A stretch of DNA of 36,654 bases from Streptomyces hydrogenans (GTDB lineage: Bacteria; Actinomycetota; Actinomycetes; Streptomycetales; Streptomycetaceae). The position numbers and the translations under genes are program-made. Shown piece by piece: positions 21,732 to 29,255 of the stretch. The notes under the pieces were generated by a model. It was not told the origin of the DNA. It did no database searches and saw only the letters and a list, made by a program, of their open reading frames with translations. Every line of letters starts with the position of its first letter. The stretch's first letter is position 1. The stretch spans positions 1 to 36,654 of the forward strand of contig NZ_BNBS01000082.1 of NCBI RefSeq assembly GCF_014656075.1. The letters run 5' to 3'.

Positions 21732-22007
21732 TCAGGAGGCGCGTCCGTGCCGCCGCATCGCCAGCGCCACGAACCCCGCGCCCACGCCGAGGAAACCGGT
21801 CCCGCCCAGCACGTACGCGGTCGTGTCGGGCCCCCCGGTCTCGGCGAGGCGGCCGTCCCCGGGCGCCGCGGGACCGGTGCTCGCGCTCCGCACCGCCGCC
21901 CCGGTCGTCGTACCGTCGAAGGCGTTCGCCGACGGGACGAACCACAGGGCGCACAACAGGGTCCCCGCCGCGGTGGCGGTCAGCAGCGGGCGTCGGGCGG
22001 CGGACAC
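21732..22007 (-). CDS. Short LAETG-type sortase-anchored surface protein
   Basis: 91 aa from the start chosen. A signal peptide with basic N-terminus (MSAARRP), a hydrophobic core and an ANA cleavage site near residue 29 is followed by only about 24 mature residues. Then comes LAETG at 54-58, a membrane segment (about 65-84) and a basic RRHGR tail. LAxTG is the signal recognised by class E sortases in streptomycetes. The mature chain is too short for an enzyme and may be a surface spacer or peptide. GTG 22007 is preferred because GAGGGAG lies upstream at acceptable distance; GTG 22028 is the alternative. The gene diverges from the acidic protein gene at 22122. Confidence 0.75.
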   Translation of the reverse strand: MSAARRPLLTATAAGTLLCALWFVPSANAFDGTTTGAAVRSASTGPAAPGDGRLAETGGPDTTAYVLGGTGFLGVGAGFVALAMRRHGRAS

Positions 22008-22121
22008 GCGGATCTCGTTCTCCCTCACGGATGCCCCGCGGGAAACCCGCGGTGGCCAGATGCTAGTGAACACAGCGGGTCGCGGGAAAGCCGAGGCCGG
22101 GCAGACCCTACGCTCCCAGCC

Positions 22122-22487
22122 ATGAGCACCTCCGAAACCCCCGCCACCGCCGGTACCGAGAACACCACCCGTCACGTCCGTCTCCGCGTCGACATCGTCC
22201 TGGAGATCGACGGCCCGGCCGAGCTGACCGCCGCCGCGGAGGGGCGGATCGACTCCGACGAGTTCATGCCGGCCGAGGAGCGCGAGCACGCCCGCGCCGC
22301 CGTCCGCGAGGACCCCTCCGAGGCCCTCGCCTACCTGGTGGAGCCCTTCGACCTGGTCCGCGACCTGCCCGGCGTCGAGCTCGTCCAGGCGGCCTGGAGC
22401 AGCGAGGAGATCGAGTACGACCCCGATGCGATGGAGTGGGAGCTCGACGAGGAAGATGGGGACGAGGAAGACGACGAGCGCGCCTGA
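22122..22487 (+). CDS. Acidic conserved hypothetical protein
   Basis: 121 aa, strongly acidic, with a C-terminus of almost only Asp and Glu (after MEWELDEED). A compact central part, VRLRVDIVLEIDGPAELTAAAEGRI, resembles a beta-strand pair followed by helices. No signal peptide, membrane segment or catalytic motif is seen. TACGCT ends 7 nt before the ATG and no ribosome site is present, so the message may be leaderless. It lies between the LAETG protein gene (divergent) and the L,D-transpeptidase gene. I do not recognise a function; the charge suggests a basic-protein or cation partner, which is speculation. Confidence 0.75.
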   Translation: MSTSETPATAGTENTTRHVRLRVDIVLEIDGPAELTAAAEGRIDSDEFMPAEEREHARAAVREDPSEALAYLVEPFDLVRDLPGVELVQAAWSSEEIEYDPDAMEWELDEEDGDEEDDERA

Positions 22488-22524
22488 CCGGCGGTAGGGG
22501 GCGGCGCCGGCCGCCCCGTCCGCG

Positions 22525-22549
22525 GGCCCCGGGACGGCGTCCCGGGGCC
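22525..22549 (+). terminator. Terminator hairpin after the acidic protein gene
   Basis: An 11-bp perfect stem, GGCCCCGGGAC (22525-22535) with 22539-22549, has a 3-nt loop and is followed by GTTTCG, 38 bp after the stop. Confidence 0.7.
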
Positions 22550-22648
22550 GTTTCGCGTCCCGGTCCCGGTCCGTCGGGAACCGGACGCTCCGCCGTTGCG
22601 TGTCGATCAGTGGTGTTCAGTGGTCTTCCCCACAAACCGCCCCCATCC

Positions 22649-22675
22649 GGAACCGGAGGGGTGGCATGGGTGTTC
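22649..22675 (+). promoter_or_regulatory. Possible envelope-stress (ECF-type) promoter of the L,D-transpeptidase gene
   Basis: GGAAC at 22649-22653 and GTTC at 22672-22675 are separated by 18 bp, resembling SigE-type ECF promoters of streptomycetes (GGAAC -35). Initiation would lie about 35 nt before ATG 22718. The spacer is slightly long. TCAGTGGT is present twice 10 bp apart just upstream (22607-22624). Confidence 0.3.
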
Positions 22676-22717
22676 TGATGGATTGACAGGGAATCGGCGA
22701 CGATGGAGAAGCGTGTG

Positions 22718-23974
22718 ATGACGGTCGGCAAGCGCCGCAGGAGCCTGGCAGCCGCGGCGGCGGTGCTCAGCGGCGTACTCGTGCTCTCGGCCTGCAACGA
22801 CGACGACGCGTCGGGCCCGGCCGCGTCCGGCTCGGCCACCGCCACCTCACAGGCCCAGGTCGACGAGGCCGCCGAGCAGAAGACCTCCAAGGCGCAGATC
22901 ACGATCTCGCCGGAGAACGGCTCGCAGAACGCCTCCATCAACAACGCCGCCAAGGTCGCCGTCACCGAGGGCAAGCTCACCGAGGTCACCATGACCTCCG
23001 CCGAGGGCACCGAGGTCAAGGGCGAGATAGCGGCGGACGGCCTCTCCTGGAAGCCGGCCGGCCAGCTGGAGCGCGCCACCGTCTACAAGATCGCCGCCAC
23101 CGCCGTCGACGCGGAGGGCCTGGAGGCGCACGAGAACTCCTCCTTCACCACCGTGTCGAAGGAGAACAGCTTCATCGGCAACTTCACCCCCGAGGACGGC
23201 TCGACCGTCGGCGTGGGCATGCCGGTCTCGATCAACTTCAACAAGGCGATCACCGACAAGAAGGCCGTCCAGGGCGGCATCAAGGTCTCCTCCAGCTCCG
23301 GTCAGGAGGTCGTCGGGCACTGGTTCAACTCGACCCGCCTCGACTTCCGCCCGGACGCCTACTGGAAGGCCGGCTCGACGGTCACCCTCAAGCTCGACCT
23401 CGACGGCGTCGAGGGCGCCGACGGCGTCTTCGGCGTCCAGCAGAAGACCGTCACCTTCAAGGTCGGCCGCAGCCAGGTCTCCACCGTCGACGTCGAGAAG
23501 AAGACGATGACCGTCGTGCGCGACGGCAAGGTCGTCCGGACCATCCCGATCTCCGCCGGCTCCCCGGACAACACCACCTACAACGGCAAGATGGTGATCT
23601 CCGAGAAGTTCAAGGAGACCCGGATGAACGGCGCCACCGTCGGCTTCACCGACTCCGACGGCAAGGGCGAGTACGACATCAAGGACGTGCCGCACGCCAT
23701 GCGCCTGTCCACCTCCGGCACCTTCATCCACGGCAACTACTGGGGCTCCCGCTCCATCTTCGGCTCCGTGAACACCAGCCACGGCTGCGTGGGCCTCGCC
23801 GACGTCAAGGGCGCCGGCGACCCCAACCAGATGGCCGCCTGGTTCTACGACCAGTCGATGATCGGCGACGTCGTGATCGTCAAGAACTCCAAGGACAAGA
23901 CGATCGCCCCGGACAACGGCCTCAACGGCTGGAACATGGACTGGTCGACCTGGAAGGCCGGCTCCCAGGCCTGA
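22718..23974 (+). CDS. Lipoprotein L,D-transpeptidase (YkuD family)
   Basis: 418 aa. Basic N-terminus KRRR, hydrophobic core and lipobox LSAC with lipidated Cys26, then a Ser/Gly/Ala-rich linker. Two Ig-like domains follow (about 50-145 and 146-245, the second with FTPEDGSTVGVGMPVSINFN), then a YkuD catalytic domain (about 250-390) with HGNYWGSRSIFG and the nucleophile motif SHGC (His355, Cys357). The order matches LdtMt2-type enzymes that make 3-3 peptidoglycan cross-links outside the membrane. ATG 22718 is preferred because GGAG lies 8 nt upstream; ATG 22703 would add five residues. A perfect 18-bp terminator follows. Confidence 0.92.
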   Translation: MTVGKRRRSLAAAAAVLSGVLVLSACNDDDASGPAASGSATATSQAQVDEAAEQKTSKAQITISPENGSQNASINNAAKVAVTEGKLTEVTMTSAEGTEVKGEIAADGLSWKPAGQLERATVYKIAATAVDAEGLEAHENSSFTTVSKENSFIGNFTPEDGSTVGVGMPVSINFNKAITDKKAVQGGIKVSSSSGQEVVGHWFNSTRLDFRPDAYWKAGSTVTLKLDLDGVEGADGVFGVQQKTVTFKVGRSQVSTVDVEKKTMTVVRDGKVVRTIPISAGSPDNTTYNGKMVISEKFKETRMNGATVGFTDSDGKGEYDIKDVPHAMRLSTSGTFIHGNYWGSRSIFGSVNTSHGCVGLADVKGAGDPNQMAAWFYDQSMIGDVVIVKNSKDKTIAPDNGLNGWNMDWSTWKAGSQA

Positions 23975-23990
23975 TCCGCCCCCGTCCCAC

Positions 23991-24029
23991 GAGAAGGGCC
24001 CCCTCCGCCGCGCGGAGGGGGCCCTTCTC
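23991..24029 (+). terminator. Terminator after the L,D-transpeptidase gene
   Basis: A perfect 18-bp stem (23991-24008 with 24012-24029, starting GAGAAGGGCCCCC) with a CGC loop, 16 bp after the stop. Confidence 0.88.
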
Positions 24030-24084
24030 CGTCATGACCCCCGGGGTAATCGACCCCACCGCCGCGCCCCGGCACGCTGGACCC

Positions 24085-24429
24085 ATGACCGCCTACGCGA
24101 TAGCGAACCTGCACCCGGACGCCGAGCTCCACGACGAGGTCCTCGCCTACATGGAGCGCGTCCAGTCCACCCTCGACCCCTACGGAGGCCGCTTCCTCGT
24201 GCACGGCGCGCCTCGCCGCGAGGTCCGCGAGGGCAGCTGGCCCGGCGGCCTGGTCCTCGTGGCCTTCCCGTCCTACGACGACGCGAGGGCCTGGTACGAC
24301 TCCGCGCCGTACCAGGCCCTCCTCCCGCTCCGCACCCGCCACATGCCCGGTGACCTGCTCCTCGTCGACGGCGTCCCCGAGGGCTACGACCCGGCGACGA
24401 CGGCGGCCGGGCTGCGGCGGGAGCGCTAG
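24085..24429 (+). CDS. DUF1330-type small alpha/beta protein
   Basis: 114 aa. The pattern YAIANLHPDAELHDEVLAYMERVQSTLDPYGGRFLVHG, followed by VLVAFPSYDDARAWYDSAPYQALLPLR, is that of DUF1330 dimeric ferredoxin-fold proteins related to YciI and monooxygenase-like families. The biochemical role is unknown. ATG 24085 fits the family start; a CACGCT lies 6 nt upstream and no ribosome site is present. It converges on msrA with only 3 bp between stop codons and no hairpin, so the two transcripts probably overlap. Confidence 0.82.
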   Translation: MTAYAIANLHPDAELHDEVLAYMERVQSTLDPYGGRFLVHGAPRREVREGSWPGGLVLVAFPSYDDARAWYDSAPYQALLPLRTRHMPGDLLLVDGVPEGYDPATTAAGLRRER

Positions 24430-24432
24430 CGC

Positions 24433-25092
24433 CTACTCCGCCTTCGCCACGCCGATCGGGCACGAGACGCCCGTGCCGCCGATCCCGCAGTAGCCCGCCG
24501 GGTTCTTGTCCAGGTACTGCTGGTGGTAGGCCTCCGCCGGATAGAACGGCCGGTCCTCGGCGGGCAGGACGGCGGTGGTGATCTCGCCGTGACCCGAGGC
24601 CGTCAGGACCCGCTGGTACGTGGCCCGGGACGCCTCCGCCGCGGCGGCCTGGGCGGGGGAGTGGGTGTAGACGGCGGAGCGGTACTGGGTGCCCACGTCA
24701 TTGCCCTGGCGGAAGCCCTGGGTCGGGTCGTGGGACTCCCAGAAGACCTTCAGGAGCGTCTCGTACGACACCACCGCCGGGTCGAAGACCACCCGGACGA
24801 CCTCGGTGTGCCCGGTGAGGCCCGAGCAGACCTCCTCGTACGCGGGGTTCGGGGTGTGGCCGCCCTGGTAGCCGACGAGCGTCGTCCAGACGCCCTCGGT
24901 CCGCCAGAACTTCCGCTCGGCGCCCCAGAAACAGCCGAGCCCGAAGTCGGCGGTCTCCAGGCCCTCCGGGTACGGGCCGGACAGCGGGTTGCCGAGCACC
25001 GTGTGACGCTCGGGCAGCGAGAACTCCGGCTCCGGGCGGCCGCGCAGGGCCTGCTCCGGGGTGGGCAGGACGGGAGTGCGGGACAGGAACAT
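24433..25092 (-). CDS. msrA: Peptide-methionine (S)-S-oxide reductase
   Basis: 219 aa. The catalytic motif GLGCFWGAERKFW has nucleophile Cys54, followed by GYQGGHTPNPAYEEVCSGLTGHTEVVRVVFDP and, near the end, Cys202 and Cys211 as resolving cysteines (GYCGIGGTGVSCP). It reduces methionine-S-sulfoxide in proteins, using thioredoxin. The N-terminal 45 residues before the catalytic domain are usual for the longer actinobacterial forms. ATG at 25090-25092 with GAGGAGAGAT upstream. It is a single gene: the next gene upstream on this strand ends 85 bp away. Confidence 0.94.
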   Translation of the reverse strand: MFLSRTPVLPTPEQALRGRPEPEFSLPERHTVLGNPLSGPYPEGLETADFGLGCFWGAERKFWRTEGVWTTLVGYQGGHTPNPAYEEVCSGLTGHTEVVRVVFDPAVVSYETLLKVFWESHDPTQGFRQGNDVGTQYRSAVYTHSPAQAAAAEASRATYQRVLTASGHGEITTAVLPAEDRPFYPAEAYHQQYLDKNPAGYCGIGGTGVSCPIGVAKAE

Positions 25093-25177
25093 GCGGCATC
25101 TCTCCTCGACACGGTTCGGCAGTCCTCACAACACCGCCGCGCGGACCGCTGTTCCCCCCGCCCGGCCGCCAGCACGG

Positions 25178-26284
25178 TCAGCGCGGCAGCGTCACCGGGC
25201 TCCCGCCGTTCGCCTCGTACCCGGCCACCGCCAGGTTCCGGTGCAGGGTGTACTCCGCCGCCGGGTCGCCGCTCAGCGTCCACGGCACCGCGCCCACGTG
25301 CCCGTCCACGTGCACCAGCTGGTGCATCGCCTCGGCCCAGCGCTCGCCGCGCACCAGGAAGAACACGAGCAGGTGCCGCACGTGCGCCAGCATCGGGTCG
25401 TCGGGGCGGGCCGAGTGCACCGCGTACAGCGCGCCCTCCATCGCCTTGCTCACCACCGCCGTGCGGTAGAAGTCCTGCACCAGCACGATGTCCGGCACGT
25501 GCTCGAAGACCGCGAAGAGCGGCAGCGCGGCCAGCAGCGAGCCGCGCGGCGCCCGCGCGGCGGCCGTCGTCGCGAAGTGGTCGGCCTCCTCGCGCGAGCC
25601 GTGCCACTTCTCGCACCAGTAGTGCAGCGCCGCCAGGTGCGCGCCCATGTGCTGCGGTGCCCGGTCGATCACCTTCGCCCACACCTGGTCGAACTGCTCG
25701 TGGCTGTAGCCGAGTCCGCGCGCCACCGCCAGCTGCGTGATGTACGGGACCGGGTCGCCGGGCGCGAGCAGCGCGGCCTCCTCGGCGACCTTCCGGGCCT
25801 CCTCCAGGATGATCCGGAAGTCGTCGGAGCCGGCCGCGGAGGAGCGCCACGCCTGCTGCACCAGGAACTCCGCGTGCACGGCCGCGGCGCCCGCGTCCTT
25901 CGGCGCGTCCGAGCGCCAGGCCCGCAGCCACGCCCCGCCGACGCCCGGCTTCTCCGCGAGCTCCAGGGAGGCCGCGCCCGCGAACGCCTGGACGCGCTGC
26001 CAGCGGACCTCGCCCTCCTTGCCCGTGCCGGCGAGCAGCTGCGCGGCGGCCCGCCAGTCCTGGGTGGCCTGGACGACGTCGAGGACGTCGAGGAGATCGT
26101 GGTCCGGCCCGGGGAGCCGCACGTCCAGCTCCTCCTGCCGGACGAATCCGTACGCGTCCGGGTCGGCGGCGTCGGGCGTGCCGGGCGCGACCTGCCGGAT
26201 GCCGCCGCCGCGGCGGCGCAGCAGATAGGGGCCGAGGACGCCGAAGAGCAGGCCCAGGGCGATCAGGAACCAGAGAATCTCCAT
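25178..26284 (-). CDS. Membrane-anchored helical-repeat protein, unknown function
   Basis: 368 aa. One N-terminal membrane segment (EILWFLIALGLLFGVLGPYLL, 2-22) and a basic RRRGGG stop-transfer are followed by a long, mostly helical cytoplasmic domain. Alternating helices such as DWRAAAQLLAGTG, ILEEARKVAEEAALLAPGDPVPYITQLAVARGLG and MAHLRHLLVFF-like stretches suggest TPR-like repeats. No enzymatic motif is seen. No ribosome site precedes the ATG (26282-26284); GACAAT lies 6 nt upstream, so it may be leaderless. It diverges from the cystathionine gamma-synthase gene. A scaffold or chaperone-like role is only a guess from the architecture. Confidence 0.78.
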   Translation of the reverse strand: MEILWFLIALGLLFGVLGPYLLRRRGGGIRQVAPGTPDAADPDAYGFVRQEELDVRLPGPDHDLLDVLDVVQATQDWRAAAQLLAGTGKEGEVRWQRVQAFAGAASLELAEKPGVGGAWLRAWRSDAPKDAGAAAVHAEFLVQQAWRSSAAGSDDFRIILEEARKVAEEAALLAPGDPVPYITQLAVARGLGYSHEQFDQVWAKVIDRAPQHMGAHLAALHYWCEKWHGSREEADHFATTAAARAPRGSLLAALPLFAVFEHVPDIVLVQDFYRTAVVSKAMEGALYAVHSARPDDPMLAHVRHLLVFFLVRGERWAEAMHQLVHVDGHVGAVPWTLSGDPAAEYTLHRNLAVAGYEANGGSPVTLPR

Positions 26285-26356
26285 GTGTCCATTGTCCAGG
26301 ACGCCGTCGTGGACGAATCGCGGCGGTGGAGGTGCCCCGGCACTACGCTCCTGACC

Positions 26357-27511
26357 ATGAGCGACCAGCACAGCCACCAGAACTTCGAGACCCGCGCCAT
26401 CCACGCGGGCAACACCGCCGACCCGCTGACCGGCGCGGTCGTCCCGCCCATCTACCAGGTGTCCACCTACAAGCAGGACGGTGTGGGCGGGCTCCGCGGC
26501 GGCTACGAGTACAGCCGCAGTGCCAATCCGACCCGTACCGCCCTGGAGGAGAACCTCGCGGCCCTGGAGGGCGGCCGACGCGGCCTCGCCTTCGCCTCCG
26601 GCCTCGCCGCCGAGGACTGCCTGCTGCGCACGCTGCTCGCGCCGGGCGACCACGTGGTCATCCCGAACGACGCGTACGGCGGCACCTTCCGGCTCTTCGC
26701 CAAGGTGGTGCAGCGCTGGGGCGTCGACTTCTCCGTGGCGAACACCTCGGACGTCGCCTCCGTCCGGGCCGCCGTCAACGACCGCACCAAGCTGATCTGG
26801 GTCGAGACGCCGTCGAACCCGCTGCTCGGCATCACCGACATCGAGGCCGTCGCGGGCGTGGCCCGGCAGGCCGGCGTGAAGCTGGTCGTCGACAACACCT
26901 TCGCCTCGCCGTACCTCCAGCAGCCGCTGGCGCTCGGAGCGGACGTCGTCGTGCACTCCCTCACCAAGTACATGGGCGGCCACTCGGACGTCGTCGGCGG
27001 CGCCCTGGTCGCGGCCGACGCGGAGCTGGGCGAGGAACTGGCCTACCACCAGAACGCGATGGGCGCGGTGGCCGGTCCGTTCGACTCGTGGATCGTGCTG
27101 CGCGGCATCAAGACGCTCGCCGTCCGCATGGACCGGCACGGCGAGAACGCGACGAAGGTCGCCGACTTCCTGACCCGGCACCCGAAGGTCACGCAGGTGC
27201 TCTACCCCGGTCTGGCCGAGCACCCGGGCCACGAGATCGCGGCCAAGCAGATGCGCTCCTTCGGTGGCATGATCTCCTTCCGCGTCGAGGGCGGCGAGGA
27301 GGCGGCGGTCGGCGTCTGCGACCGCGCGAAGCTCTTCACGCTGGGCGAGTCCCTGGGCGGCGTCGAGTCGCTGATCGAGCACCCGGGCCGGATGACGCAC
27401 GCCAGCGTCGCCGGTTCGGCCCTGGAGGTCCCGGCCGACCTGGTCCGCCTCTCGGTGGGCATCGAGAACGTCGACGACCTGATCGCCGACCTGCGCGAGG
27501 CGCTGGGCTGA
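26357..27511 (+). CDS. metB: Cystathionine gamma-synthase (Cys/Met metabolism PLP enzyme)
   Basis: 384 aa fold-type I PLP enzyme. It has the family start NFETRAIHAG, YEYSRSANPTR, the cofactor-stacking region FASGLAAEDCLL, VVDNTFASPYLQQPLALGADVVVHS and LTKYMGGHSD with PLP-binding Lys204; a substrate loop near RIEVEGG-type sequence closes it. It condenses an activated homoserine with cysteine to give cystathionine, although actinobacterial members can also show gamma-lyase activity, which the sequence alone cannot exclude. TACGCT ends 7 nt before the ATG with no ribosome site, suggesting a leaderless message. A 17-bp terminator stem follows. Confidence 0.9.
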   Translation: MSDQHSHQNFETRAIHAGNTADPLTGAVVPPIYQVSTYKQDGVGGLRGGYEYSRSANPTRTALEENLAALEGGRRGLAFASGLAAEDCLLRTLLAPGDHVVIPNDAYGGTFRLFAKVVQRWGVDFSVANTSDVASVRAAVNDRTKLIWVETPSNPLLGITDIEAVAGVARQAGVKLVVDNTFASPYLQQPLALGADVVVHSLTKYMGGHSDVVGGALVAADAELGEELAYHQNAMGAVAGPFDSWIVLRGIKTLAVRMDRHGENATKVADFLTRHPKVTQVLYPGLAEHPGHEIAAKQMRSFGGMISFRVEGGEEAAVGVCDRAKLFTLGESLGGVESLIEHPGRMTHASVAGSALEVPADLVRLSVGIENVDDLIADLREALG

Positions 27512-27520
27512 TCCGTACGC

Positions 27521-27559
27521 CGGGGGCCCGGGCGCGGCGATCCCGCGCCCGGGCCCCCG
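27521..27559. terminator. Bidirectional terminator after metB
   Basis: A perfect 17-bp stem (27521-27537 with 27543-27559, starting CGGGGGCCCGGGCGCGG) has loop CGATC and lies between convergent genes. Confidence 0.88.
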
Positions 27560-27564
27560 TGCGC

Positions 27565-27756
27565 TCAGGTTCCGGGCAGCGCGTCCTTCAGGCCCGCCCG
27601 GACCTCCTCGCGCAGCTCCGGGGTGTCCGCGTGCTCGTGGACGGAGACCGCGTGCTCGGTCGCGGCGCGGACGACCTCCTCCTCCTCGCCCGAGATGTAG
27701 AGGCTGCAGCCCGACACGCTCGGCGTGTCCCGGCAGTCGGCGGCTTTCCTGGTCAT
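27565..27756 (-). CDS. DUF1059 small protein
   Basis: 63 aa. MTRKAADCRDTPSVSGCSL with paired cysteines (Cys8, Cys17), a C-x8-C spacing, then ISGEEEEVVRAATEHAVSVHEH and a C-terminal helix RAGLKDAL match DUF1059, a small family of unknown function in which the cysteines may form a disulfide or bind metal. AGGAGG lies 5 nt before the ATG, one of the best ribosome sites in the window. It stands alone, 5 bp from the metB terminator and downstream of the sigma-like gene pair on the same strand. Confidence 0.88.
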   Translation of the reverse strand: MTRKAADCRDTPSVSGCSLYISGEEEEVVRAATEHAVSVHEHADTPELREEVRAGLKDALPGT

Positions 27757-27813
27757 GTGGGCCTCCTGCGTCGCTGTTCCGACCCGACCCCTCCTACCAG
27801 GCTAGGACCGACC

Positions 27814-28062
27814 TCACGGCCCGGCGAACGGCGGCGTCGTCGCGGCCGGCGGCGGCTCCCAGGGCCGGACCTCGGCCGCCCACACCGTGAAGCCGAGCGC
27901 GACGAGCCCGGCCAGCACCCCGCCGGCCCTGCGCAGCGCCCGTTCCCGCCGCCGCACCCGGCCCCCTCGGGCAGCCGCCCGCGCCCCGAGGTCCCGGGGG
28001 ACCGGCGGGTGGGGGGTGTCGAGCAGCCGCCGGACGGCCGCCTCCTTGTCGCCGTGCCTCAC
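27814..28062 (-). CDS. Small single-pass membrane protein coupled to a sigma-like gene
   Basis: 82 aa. The N-terminal 45 residues are cytoplasmic and Arg-rich (RHGDKEAAVRRLLDTPHPPVPRDL then RRRERALRR). One membrane segment (about 48-66, GVLAGLVALGFTVWAA) and a short Pro-rich exterior tail follow. GTG 28060-28062 overlaps the stop of the sigma-like gene by 4 bp (GTGA), so translation is coupled. A membrane protein with a cytoplasmic helix encoded right after a sigma-like gene could be an anti-sigma partner. It lacks the HxxxCxxC zinc motif of ZAS anti-sigma factors, so the role is inferred only from position and topology. Confidence 0.68.
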   Translation of the reverse strand: MRHGDKEAAVRRLLDTPHPPVPRDLGARAAARGGRVRRRERALRRAGGVLAGLVALGFTVWAAEVRPWEPPPAATTPPFAGP

Positions 28063-28574
28063 GCGGCCGCCCTCCCGTCCCCGCCCCGGCGCCCGGCCGG
28101 CCCACCGCCCGGCGAACCGTCCCCGCGCCGCTCCTCCCGCAGCCGGGCCACCGCCCGTGCGCAGACCGCCCGGATCCGGGCCTCCGGCAGGCCGAGCAGC
28201 GCCGCCGTCTGTTCCTCGGGCACGCCCTCGTACAGGCGCAGCACCAGGACGAGCCGTTCGCGCGGGGTGAGGGCGGCGAGGATCCCGCCGTGGCCGGCGC
28301 GGTGCCGCCAGGCGGTCCGCGCGAAGCGCAGGGCGAGGTCGTCCCGGGTGAGCGCGTACGGATCCTCGTCGCGGCCCCGGTCGCGGACCGCGTAGGCGTG
28401 GGCGAGGGCGGCGGTCAGCAGGGCGCGGGCGTACGGGTTCCGGGTCCGGGTCTCGGCGGTGAGCAGGGTCGCGACATGCAGCAGCCGCCCCGCCGCTCCC
28501 GCCACGAAGGCGGCGAACTCCTCGGCGCGGGCGGCGTGTTCGGACCGGATCCGACGGGTGCCCACGCCTCCCAT
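28059..28574 (-). CDS. Sigma-70-like regulatory protein with degenerate region 2
   Basis: 171 aa. The C-terminal part LTPRERLVLVLRLYEGVPEEQTAALLGLPEARIRAVCARAVARLREE is a clear sigma region 4 helix-turn-helix. The N-terminal part is helical (EEFAAFVAGAAGRLLHVATLLTA) like the start of SigE/SigJ-type ECF region 2. However, the core-binding and -10-melting segment is weakly conserved, replaced by ARALLTAALAHAYAVRDRGRDEDPYAL. It may be a divergent ECF sigma or a LuxR-like regulator derived from one. The next gene starts within its stop codon and encodes a small membrane protein. The extra C-terminal Gly/Arg-rich tail is low complexity. No promoter was recognised. Confidence 0.7.
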   Translation of the reverse strand: MGGVGTRRIRSEHAARAEEFAAFVAGAAGRLLHVATLLTAETRTRNPYARALLTAALAHAYAVRDRGRDEDPYALTRDDLALRFARTAWRHRAGHGGILAALTPRERLVLVLRLYEGVPEEQTAALLGLPEARIRAVCARAVARLREERRGDGSPGGGPAGRRGGDGRAAA

Positions 28575-28612
28575 CTAGCGGGCAGGGGCGGAGCGGGGTC
28601 AACCCCCTTGCG

Positions 28613-29110
28613 TCAGCCCTGCGTCGGGGCGCCGCCGCCGGCCTGGCGGGCGGAGAGCGCCGCGTTGAAGCGGGTGAGCAGGGAGCAGAAGGAGGCGCGC
28701 TCGTCCTGCGTCCAGCCGTCGGTGACCTCGGCCATCAGGGTGCGGCGCGAGGAGCGGACCTCTTCCAGGCGGTCGAGGCCGCGCGGGGAGAGCTGGAGGA
28801 CGACGGCGCGGCCGTCCTCGGGGTGCGAGGTGCGCTTGACGAGGCCGGAGTCGACGAGCGGGGCGACCTGGCGGGTGACGGTCGAGGAGTCGATCCCCAT
28901 GCCCGCCGCGAGCGCCTTGACGCCCATCGGTCCCTCCTGGTCGAGGCGGTTGAGGAGGAGGTAGGCGGCCCGGTCCATCGAGTTGCGGAGCTGGCCGGTG
29001 CCGCCGAGGCGGGTCTGCTCGGCCCGGCGGGCGAAGACGGCCACCTGGTGCTGGAGGGCATCGAGGAGACCGGGGTCAAGCTCAGTCGTCATGTCCTGAG
29101 ATGTGGGCAT
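28613..29110 (-). CDS. MarR family transcriptional regulator
   Basis: 165 aa. The winged helix-turn-helix is MGVKALAAGMGIDSSTVTRQVAPLVDSGLVKRTSHPEDGRAVVLQLSPRG (about 74-123), flanked by N- and C-terminal dimerisation helices, with the DxR wing motif (EDGR) intact. It probably represses an adjacent or distant target in response to a small aromatic or oxidative signal, as in the family. ATG 29108-29110 is preferred; ATG 29092 has an AGGA too close to it. The ilvA gene lies 145 bp away in divergent orientation, making ilvA a possible target, although its biosynthetic role makes that uncertain. Confidence 0.88.
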   Translation of the reverse strand: MPTSQDMTTELDPGLLDALQHQVAVFARRAEQTRLGGTGQLRNSMDRAAYLLLNRLDQEGPMGVKALAAGMGIDSSTVTRQVAPLVDSGLVKRTSHPEDGRAVVLQLSPRGLDRLEEVRSSRRTLMAEVTDGWTQDERASFCSLLTRFNAALSARQAGGGAPTQG

Positions 29111-29255
29111 GGCTGGGGGCTCTCTCGTGCGGGGGTGGTCGGTGTGGGGGACAGAGTACGCGGACCGGACGGGCTCCGTACCGGCCGTGCGCAAACCCGT
29201 CACGGGCCCGCGGTCCGCGCGGCCGCGACCCCGGTGAGCTGCGAGACTTGGGGTC

